The notes under the pieces were generated by a model. The model saw nothing but the letters and a program-made list of their open reading frames with translations, was not told where the DNA came from and did not search any database. Below are positions 57,926 through 64,000 of a stretch of DNA of 64,000 bases, in pieces. Position numbers and translations under genes: made by a program. Every line of letters starts with the position of its first letter. The stretch's first letter is position 1. The stretch lies in assembly GCF_030409875.1 (NCBI RefSeq), contig NZ_JAUFQR010000001.1:3348001-3412000 (forward strand). The letters run 5' to 3'. This stretch comes from Chryseobacterium tructae (lineage in GTDB: Bacteria > Bacteroidota > Bacteroidia > Flavobacteriales > Weeksellaceae).

Positions 57926-59305
57926 ATGAAAAATTTACTTTTTACCCTAAGTATCTTTTCTTCCTTAATCGTTAATGCTCAAAGCATTAATTTGGAAGAA
58001 TTTGCCACCGGATTAACCAGCCCGGTCGAGATTACGAATGCCAATGACACTCGGCTTTTCGTTGTTCAACAGAACGGTATGATCAAGATTCTCCAACCCA
58101 ATGGAGCTATTAATTCAAATAACTTTCTGAATATTTCATCAAAAATTACTTTTAATGGTGAAAGGGGGCTCTTAGGACTCGCCTTCCATCCACAATACTC
58201 AACTAATGAGTATTTTTTCGTGTATTATAACAATACCGCAGGAAATATTGTATTGGCAAGATACAGCGTCAATCCAACCAATCCGGATGTAGCTGATCCC
58301 AATTCTGAAAAAATTCTCTTGAATATTGTAAAACCATTTGCCAACCATAACGGAGGAAGCATTCATTTTGCTCCTGATGGAAAACTATGGGTAGTAACAG
58401 GAGATGGTGGAGGTGCCGGAGATCCCAACAATAATGCTCAAAATAAAAATTCATTATTGGGAAAAATGCTGAGAATAGATGTGAATGCTACCGATCCTAC
58501 TCCATACAATATTCCTTCTGACAATCCTTTTGTAGGTGCTGGTGTTGATGGAGCAGATGAAGTATGGGCTTATGGACTCCGCAATGCCTGGAAATTTTCA
58601 TTTGATCTCAATACAGGAAACGCCATGATTGCCGATGTTGGCCAGGGAGCAATTGAAGAAATTAACAAAATGCCTGTTACACAAGCCGGAATCAATTATG
58701 GATGGCGTTGCTATGAAGGAAACAATTCTTACAATACAACAACAGGATGTCCAGCCCAATCATCTATGACGTTTCCTATTGCCGTATACGATCATTCCGG
58801 AGGTAAATGTTCCATCACCGGAGGGTATGTTTACAGAGGAACACAGTATCCTTCCCTTCAGGGAAAATATTTCTTTGCAGACTACTGTTCCGATCAGATA
58901 GGTATCCTGGACACTAGTAATTCAATCACATGGACTACTCCCTACAGTGGAAACGGTTTTTCCACTTTCGGACAAAACTCTCAAAAGGATTTGTTTGTAG
59001 CAGCTGTTAACAGTGGAAAGATTTTCAAAATCACAACAGGAACTTTAAGCACTTTTGAAAATAATCTTTCGGAAACCATAAAAATTTATCCTAATCCTGC
59101 TTCCAGAGAAATCTTTATTGATGGAATCAAAGATAAAAAAGCAACATTAGAACTCATCAATGCGGAAGGAAGAAAAGTATTGGAAAGGGATAAAATCACG
59201 AATGGCAAAAGCATTGATATCTCAGGTTTACCTTCCGGAGTTTACTTTATCAATCTGAAATCAGGAAACCTAAAGTCTTACAGCCAGAAATTAATTATCA
59301 AATAA
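57926..59305 (+). CDS. PQQ-type sugar dehydrogenase with T9SS sorting domain
   Basis: 459 residues. A signal peptide (SLIVNAQS) is followed by a soluble aldose dehydrogenase-like beta-propeller: RGLLGLAFHPQYSTN, NHNGGSIHFAPDGKLWVVTGDGG, LLGKMLRIDVNA, NAWKFSFD. The C-terminal 80 residues (IYPNPASREIFIDG ... LPSGVYFINLKSG ... YSQKLIIK) form a type A T9SS sorting domain, so it is delivered to the cell surface. Cofactor PQQ is inference from the fold. The substrate is unknown. Confidence 0.88.
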   Translation: MKNLLFTLSIFSSLIVNAQSINLEEFATGLTSPVEITNANDTRLFVVQQNGMIKILQPNGAINSNNFLNISSKITFNGERGLLGLAFHPQYSTNEYFFVYYNNTAGNIVLARYSVNPTNPDVADPNSEKILLNIVKPFANHNGGSIHFAPDGKLWVVTGDGGGAGDPNNNAQNKNSLLGKMLRIDVNATDPTPYNIPSDNPFVGAGVDGADEVWAYGLRNAWKFSFDLNTGNAMIADVGQGAIEEINKMPVTQAGINYGWRCYEGNNSYNTTTGCPAQSSMTFPIAVYDHSGGKCSITGGYVYRGTQYPSLQGKYFFADYCSDQIGILDTSNSITWTTPYSGNGFSTFGQNSQKDLFVAAVNSGKIFKITTGTLSTFENNLSETIKIYPNPASREIFIDGIKDKKATLELINAEGRKVLERDKITNGKSIDISGLPSGVYFINLKSGNLKSYSQKLIIK

Positions 59306-59381
59306 GATGATCTGATACCAAAATTTCTAAGCAATACAATGAACTTCTAACTTTTTAATCGTGAATTCATGATTACAATAA

Positions 59382-59409
59382 AAAAGCGATTCAATGTTGA
59401 ATCGCTTTT
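59382..59409. terminator. bidirectional terminator
   Basis: AAAAGCGATTCAA / TTGAATCGCTTTT, a perfect 13-bp arm pair with a two-base centre. It lies between the dehydrogenase and hemN stops. Confidence 0.85.
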
Positions 59410-59412
59410 GTT

Positions 59413-60771
59413 TTATATTGTCATTGAGAAAATTCTCGTTTCCGGCTTATTTCTCATCATTCTAAGATCAAAAACCATGGCTACATTTCGGGTGAAAGCT
59501 CTGCCTGCTTCTGTAATTTTAATTTCCTTACCAAAAATCTCAACCAATCCGTCATTTTCCATTTCCTTCAGCATTTCTAATGCATTATCAAGTTCCGGGA
59601 AAGAATTGATGGGAGTAAAGGTAGTTTCAAGCTGGCACATCAGATTTAAAATATGTCTTCTTACAATCAGATCCTCTTCATTTAAAACGTGTCCTTTTAC
59701 GACAGGAATTTTACCTTCTTCCACCATAGTCTGATATTCTTCCACTGTTTTCACATTCTGCGCAAAAGCATACCATGAATCTGATATAGCAGACATTCCA
59801 AGCCCTACCATTAGTTGGGTATTGCTTGAAGTGTACCCCATAAAGTTTCTGTGAAGTTTTTTATGGATCAAAGATTGGTACAAATCATCATGTTCTAATG
59901 AGAAATGATCCATTCCAACTTCAATATACCCTAAATCCTGAAGTAATTTTTTCCCATCTTCATACAAACGGCGTTTTTCTTCTCCACTTGGAAGATCATT
60001 TTCATCAAAACCTCTCTGCCCTACTCCTTTCACCCATGGAACGTGTGCATAGGAATAGAACGCCAGTCTATCCGGCTTCAGTTCCATCGTTTTTCTGATT
60101 GTATGCTCCATCGCTTCCCAAGTCTGGTGCGGAAGTCCAAATACCAGATCATGACTGATTCCTCTGTACCCAATTTCCTTAGCCCACTCGGTTACGTTTT
60201 TCACATTCTCAAAAGGCTGAATTCTATTGATCGCTTTCTGTACTTTAGGATCATAGTCCTGAACACCAAAGCTTACTCTTCTGAACCCAAGATCATATAA
60301 AGTCTGAAGATGTTCCTTCGTCGTATTATTGGGGTGACCTTCAAATGAAAACTCGGGATGTTCTGCAATCTCTACCGTAGTAAAGATTCCTTCCAATAAC
60401 GTTTTTAAATTTTCAGGAGAGAAAAACGTAGGAGTTCCGCCGCCAAGGTGTAATTCCTTCAGCTTAGGTTTTTCATTAAAAAGTTCAAGATAAAGCTTCC
60501 ATTCCTTTAAAACACTTTCCAGGTAAGGAACTTCAACACTGTGCTGTTTTGTAATACGTTTATGACATGCACAGAATGTACACAACGCCTCGCAGAAAGG
60601 CAAGTGAATATAAATAGAAATTCCCTCTTCTGCATTAGTCTCATGGAAAGACCTGATTACTGTTTCTTTCCATTTTTCCGAAGAAAAAGTAGATTCATCC
60701 CAATAAGGAACGGTAGGATAAGAAGTGTAACGAGGTCCAGGAATATTATACTTATCTATTAAAGAGTTCAT
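59413..60771 (-). CDS. hemN: oxygen-independent coproporphyrinogen III oxidase
   Basis: 452 residues, full length. The radical-SAM cysteines CEALCTFCACH (CxxxCxxC, with the HemN-type extra Cys) are near residue 60. GGGTPTFFSPENL and VSFGVQDYDPKVQKAINRIQ follow. It converts coproporphyrinogen III to protoporphyrinogen IX in heme synthesis without oxygen. No Fnr-like site is evident upstream. Confidence 0.95.
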   Translation of the reverse strand: MNSLIDKYNIPGPRYTSYPTVPYWDESTFSSEKWKETVIRSFHETNAEEGISIYIHLPFCEALCTFCACHKRITKQHSVEVPYLESVLKEWKLYLELFNEKPKLKELHLGGGTPTFFSPENLKTLLEGIFTTVEIAEHPEFSFEGHPNNTTKEHLQTLYDLGFRRVSFGVQDYDPKVQKAINRIQPFENVKNVTEWAKEIGYRGISHDLVFGLPHQTWEAMEHTIRKTMELKPDRLAFYSYAHVPWVKGVGQRGFDENDLPSGEEKRRLYEDGKKLLQDLGYIEVGMDHFSLEHDDLYQSLIHKKLHRNFMGYTSSNTQLMVGLGMSAISDSWYAFAQNVKTVEEYQTMVEEGKIPVVKGHVLNEEDLIVRRHILNLMCQLETTFTPINSFPELDNALEMLKEMENDGLVEIFGKEIKITEAGRAFTRNVAMVFDLRMMRNKPETRIFSMTI

Positions 60772-60991
60772 TTTTAAAAATAAAATTTTATAAGGTGGGG
60801 AAATTTAACATTGTTAAAATTCCATCCTACAAAATTAACCATTAGTTATGAATTTTAACCTATGAATTATATTAGGTTGTATTTTATAATGAGTCTAAAT
60901 ACGCTGGCAGAGCTCATTACAAGGATAATGATAAATTCTATTAGTTTTATTTATTTTTTTGATCCGGATTTCCTGTCTATAAAATATAATC

Positions 60992-61375
60992 TCACTCGTA
61001 TAAAGGAGCCTTAATCTGACTGGAATCTTTTTGAAGAAAATCAAGCCATGCCGTAGCAATAATTTTAAAATCTTCCAAAGGAACTACCCTATCCAGATCT
61101 TTTATGCCAGGATATATAAATACAACTCCCTCAGGGGTCATTTCTATTTTACAGGTAAAAACTGTCCAGTCATTATCAACAGGAAAAGGATTACCATTCA
61201 GATAATGATCCGTCATTTCCAGTAAATCATTGATATCCATTGGTGACCTTAAAAAAGTAAACAGTTCTTCCATGGCTCCACCTCCTGAAAAAAATGGTGT
61301 TCCCAAATTAGAAATGATAAACTCTATATCATATATTTTTAAAACGTCTTCTGTTTTCATCCTTTTTAGAATCAT
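60992..61375 (-). CDS. hypothetical protein, 127 residues
   Basis: A soluble acidic protein; the start may be MKTEDVLKIYD at 61360 instead. It contains FFSGGGAMEELFTFL and a C-terminal strand-helix (PLEDFKIIATAWLDFLQ). No signal peptide or family recognised. The neighbouring 150-residue gene is on the same strand, and both resemble immunity-type proteins in size and acidity. Confidence 0.55.
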   Translation of the reverse strand: MILKRMKTEDVLKIYDIEFIISNLGTPFFSGGGAMEELFTFLRSPMDINDLLEMTDHYLNGNPFPVDNDWTVFTCKIEMTPEGVVFIYPGIKDLDRVVPLEDFKIIATAWLDFLQKDSSQIKAPLYE

Positions 61376-61439
61376 TATTTAAATCAAACATTACATCCCT
61401 CAATCTCATTCAGTAAATCAATAAATATATTGGAAATTC

Positions 61440-61892
61440 TCACAGGTAAGGGTCAATCTTCAAATCATGATTATTATAGGCCCAGGTTCCATTCAGTAAA
61501 TTAATAAGTGCATCGAAAATTCTCACTAATTCTGAAGTAGCAAGTGGAGAATTATTGATGCTTTTAAAAAAAGTATCTTCACTAGGTATAGCCTCCAACT
61601 CTTTCACTGAGATATATTCTTCTTTAAGCAATCCTAACTTCACCTTCTCCAAAAGTACGATCATAGCCTGAATTTCATCCTCAGTTTCTACAAATTTCTC
61701 CCAACCTAACCACATAATCCCCGTAGAATACCCATCAATATGAAACCTTGTCACATATAAGAACTCCTCTTTATCTGTAAAAACATATTCCGGTTTAACC
61801 AATTCTTCATAAATGTAATGAAACATTATTTGCATAAAATGTTCTGCAATCCAAAAATCGCAGTCTTTATAACTCATTTTACTGATCGGCAT
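61440..61892 (-). CDS. hypothetical protein, 150 residues
   Basis: A soluble acidic protein starting MPISKMSYKDCDFWIAE, with aromatic-rich segments (HFMQIMFHYIYEELV, STGIMWLGWEKFVETEDE). No signal peptide. The start is 16 bases after the stop of the BNR-repeat gene. The family is not recognised. Confidence 0.55.
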   Translation of the reverse strand: MPISKMSYKDCDFWIAEHFMQIMFHYIYEELVKPEYVFTDKEEFLYVTRFHIDGYSTGIMWLGWEKFVETEDEIQAMIVLLEKVKLGLLKEEYISVKELEAIPSEDTFFKSINNSPLATSELVRIFDALINLLNGTWAYNNHDLKIDPYL

Positions 61893-61908
61893 TATTCTTT
61901 CTTAATGT

Positions 61909-62919
61909 TTATTTAAGTTTCATCTTCACAATTCTATCCTTCCCAGCAAAAACTACTCTGTTTCCATCAATCCATTGGCCAACATATAATCCTTTCTCAT
62001 CAGAAATTTTCTTCCAGGTCTTTCCAAAATCAGAAGAATAACTGATGTGTTGATCTCCTACGGCAATAATCTCCTTTCCTTTAGATCCTGGCTTAATTTT
62101 CACACAGGTCATATATCCCGCATTCTGCCCGGAAGCCTGAATCTGCCATGTTTCTCCGCCATCGTGAGTCGTAGCAATATTATTGATGTTGGCGTCCTGC
62201 TTGGTATAATCTCCACCTACTGCAATTCCAAAATTATCTCCATAAAAATCTATAGAATACATTCCCTGAGAAGATTCTCCTTGAACAAATGGAGTGTTGA
62301 AAGCTTCCAACTTTCCATTTTTTAAATTCATTCTTAAAATCCTTGAGGCTTTCCCTCCTGTGGCAATCCATAGGTATTTCTGAGAAGAAGAGATATTGGT
62401 ATTACTTGCAGCGAAAGCAGCTTCTCCTTCGTTCAATTTAAAATCACTTTTAAACGGGCTCCATTTTCCATCCTTGTACACAGCTAATTTCAACAGATTA
62501 TCTTTATCGGCATCACTGAATGTATACGCAAGCTTATCATTTACAAAATGCAGGGCATCATAGAACGCCGTTGGGGCATTATCAGTATAAACGACTTCTG
62601 ATCTAAGATCATTTTTATCAATTTTAAAGAAACGACCGGGACTTACTATATTGATTGCATAAAAAGAATTGTTATTCTGTCCCAAAGTTCTGAACTCAAG
62701 CTTTTCTTCTGATAGCTTTATCTGTTTTTGTTTCTTATAATCTTTAAGATCTACAAATCCAAATTTGGAATCAGTTCCGCTGTACCAGACTTTGTTATTA
62801 TAGAGCTCAAGAGCTCTAATGCTTATTTTATCATTAAGAATTGTTTCAATGCTTTCCACCTGTTGGGAAAAAGCCGTCATTCCTATAGACAGGAATATAA
62901 TAGAAAATAATTTTTTCAT
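61909..62919 (-). CDS. secreted BNR/WD40-like beta-propeller protein
   Basis: 336 residues with a signal peptide (FLSIGMTAFSQQ). Repeated units with aspartate-box style turns (ATTHDGGETWQIQ, SYSSDFGKTWKKIS) indicate a BNR-type propeller of the kind found in photosystem assembly factors and sialidases, without sialidase active-site features. Probably periplasmic or surface. Often called an oxidoreductase, but no cofactor site is visible. Confidence 0.75.
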   Translation of the reverse strand: MKKLFSIIFLSIGMTAFSQQVESIETILNDKISIRALELYNNKVWYSGTDSKFGFVDLKDYKKQKQIKLSEEKLEFRTLGQNNNSFYAINIVSPGRFFKIDKNDLRSEVVYTDNAPTAFYDALHFVNDKLAYTFSDADKDNLLKLAVYKDGKWSPFKSDFKLNEGEAAFAASNTNISSSQKYLWIATGGKASRILRMNLKNGKLEAFNTPFVQGESSQGMYSIDFYGDNFGIAVGGDYTKQDANINNIATTHDGGETWQIQASGQNAGYMTCVKIKPGSKGKEIIAVGDQHISYSSDFGKTWKKISDEKGLYVGQWIDGNRVVFAGKDRIVKMKLK

Positions 62920-62944
62920 AAGTTATTCGTATTTAAACGCAAAA

Positions 62945-62962
62945 AAACCGCCGAAGCGGTTT
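62945..62962 (-). terminator. terminator of the permease gene
   Basis: AAACCGC / GCGGTTT stem with a CGAA loop (plus-strand reading), running into Ts on the minus strand directly after the permease stop. Confidence 0.85.
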
Positions 62963-62965
62963 ATA

Positions 62966-64000
62966 TTATAGTTCATCTTTCTGATATTTCTCAGGATTAT
63001 TAAGCTTACTGTTTCTTTTACCATAAAGGAAATAAACAACTCCACCTAATAATAACCATATTCCGGAAAGTTCTTTTGCATGATCACTAAGGTTGTAGAT
63101 AAGATATAAATTGATAACCACTCCTAAACCTACTACTACTTTATAAGCAGGAACTTTGAAAGGTCTTATCAAATCAGGTTCTTTCTTTCTCATTACCCAA
63201 ACTGCAATACAAACCAATGTAAACGCAAACAGGGTTCCAAAACTTGTCATATCTGCCAAAGTAGAAATAGGGGTAAATGCAGCAATTAATGCTACGATAA
63301 TTCCCAATAAAATAATTCCTTTGTAAGGTGTTTTTGTTTTAGGGTGAAGTTCTCCAAAGAACTTAGGAATCAAACCATCTTTTGCCATTCCGATAAAGAT
63401 TCTGGATTGTCCCATCATCATTACCATTACTACAGAGATCAATCCTACTGTAGCAGCAATTGTTACGATATTACTTGCCCAATGTTTTCCTGCAATTTCA
63501 AATGCATAAGCCACAGGTGCTTTAATCGCGTCCGGATATTTTCCGTTTGGATTAAAGTCTGTATAATGCATCATTCCTGTAAGTACAAGAGAAACACATA
63601 TATATAAAGCTGTACAAACCAATAATGAAGCGATGATCGCAAATGGCACATCCTTTTTAGGGTTAATAGCTTCTCCCGCCTGAGTAGAAACGGCATCAAA
63701 ACCAATATAGGCAAAGAAAATAGCCGCTGCACCAGAAATAATACCTTTGATTCCATATGCTGAGACCAGATCTCCTTCAGAATTTTTGATGGTAATCTGA
63801 TCCGGAATAAAAGGATTCCAGTTTTTCACACCATCTGCTGCTGTATACAGTTCAGGGTTTGAGAAAATAATATAAGCTCCTGCGATCACTACAAAAATAA
63901 CAGCAGAAGTTTTCATCAGAACAATCAGGTTATTAGCTCCTGCAGCTTCTTTAGTTCCTTTTACCAATAAAGCTGTAATCAAAAGAACAAGAATAAATGC
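62966..64000 (-). CDS. APC-family amino-acid permease, C-terminal part, cut by the right window edge
   Basis: At least 345 residues. The frame stays open to base 64000 (codons read AFILVLLITALLVKGTKEAAG), so the true start is outside. About eight membrane helices, with FFAYIGFDAVSTQAGEAINPKKDVPFAI (the family consensus loop) and MVMMMGQSRIFIGMAKDGLIPKFF. This matches cationic or general amino-acid permeases of the YfnA type. The substrate is not evident. Confidence 0.9.
   Translation of the reverse strand, partial: AFILVLLITALLVKGTKEAAGANNLIVLMKTSAVIFVVIAGAYIIFSNPELYTAADGVKNWNPFIPDQITIKNSEGDLVSAYGIKGIISGAAAIFFAYIGFDAVSTQAGEAINPKKDVPFAIIASLLVCTALYICVSLVLTGMMHYTDFNPNGKYPDAIKAPVAYAFEIAGKHWASNIVTIAATVGLISVVMVMMMGQSRIFIGMAKDGLIPKFFGELHPKTKTPYKGIILLGIIVALIAAFTPISTLADMTSFGTLFAFTLVCIAVWVMRKKEPDLIRPFKVPAYKVVVGLGVVINLYLIYNLSDHAKELSGIWLLLGGVVYFLYGKRNSKLNNPEKYQKDEL

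Overview
The window is about 64 kb of AT-rich chromosomal DNA from a member of the Bacteroidota, most likely a Chryseobacterium-type flavobacterium (family Weeksellaceae). Supporting signs are promoters of the TAnnTTTG / TTTG type, A-rich start regions without Shine-Dalgarno sequences, a fused SecDF, an ArgF' transcarbamylase of the N-acyl-ornithine type, a T9SS C-terminal sorting domain, and many short palindromic intergenic repeats. I see no rRNA, tRNA, CRISPR array, prophage or intact insertion sequence. The genus is inference from gene content and style.

Layout. 0-1 kb: end of an unknown gene and a small membrane protein. 1-5.8 kb (minus): an iron/siderophore operon of TonB-dependent receptor, PepSY membrane protein and periplasmic esterase. 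5.9-11.2 kb (minus): a run of poorly characterised small proteins and lipoproteins, including a DUF6884-like and a TPR protein. 11.4-17.2 kb (minus): pyrB-carA-carB, with a four-helix-bundle cassette flanked by inverted repeats between carA and carB, and an apparent transcription attenuator with a 23-residue leader peptide before pyrB. 17.4 kb: a divergent Lrp/AsnC regulator. 18-27.2 kb (minus): a full arginine operon, GNAT acyltransferase-argG-argC-argD-argF'-argB-argE-argH, whose intergenic gaps are filled with different palindromic repeats. CarAB makes the carbamoyl phosphate used by both PyrB and ArgF', so these two operons form one nitrogen block.

27.4-38.8 kb (plus): a stand-alone transposase-like zinc-ribbon/HTH protein, then porin, MHS-type transporter, two tiny membrane proteins, a solute symporter fused to a histidine kinase, a receiver-only response regulator, and two acyl-CoA synthetases (PrpE-like and Acs). 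This looks like a short-chain-acid (acetate/propionate) sensing, uptake and activation locus. 39-47 kb: a small unknown protein, the RelA/SpoT stringent enzyme, NhaA, a YihY/BrkB membrane protein, RlmH, TrmL, and a TatA-PAP2-TPR operon. 47.5-54.4 kb: a lipoprotein, arylamine N-acetyltransferase, a TPR-HTH regulator, a Tet-like MFS exporter and two secreted surface proteins. 54.8-64 kb: SecDF, a T9SS-exported PQQ-type sugar dehydrogenase, HemN, small unknown proteins, a BNR-repeat protein and an amino-acid permease running off the right edge.

Data-quality warning. Twelve otherwise well-conserved genes carry one or two frameshifts (14 in all), and 13 of the 14 are repaired by adding a single base, usually in a short homopolymer. 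They hit genes such as secDF, rsh, carA, carB, argG and argH. I read this as systematic base-deletion error in the sequence rather than real gene decay, and I give the repaired spans.
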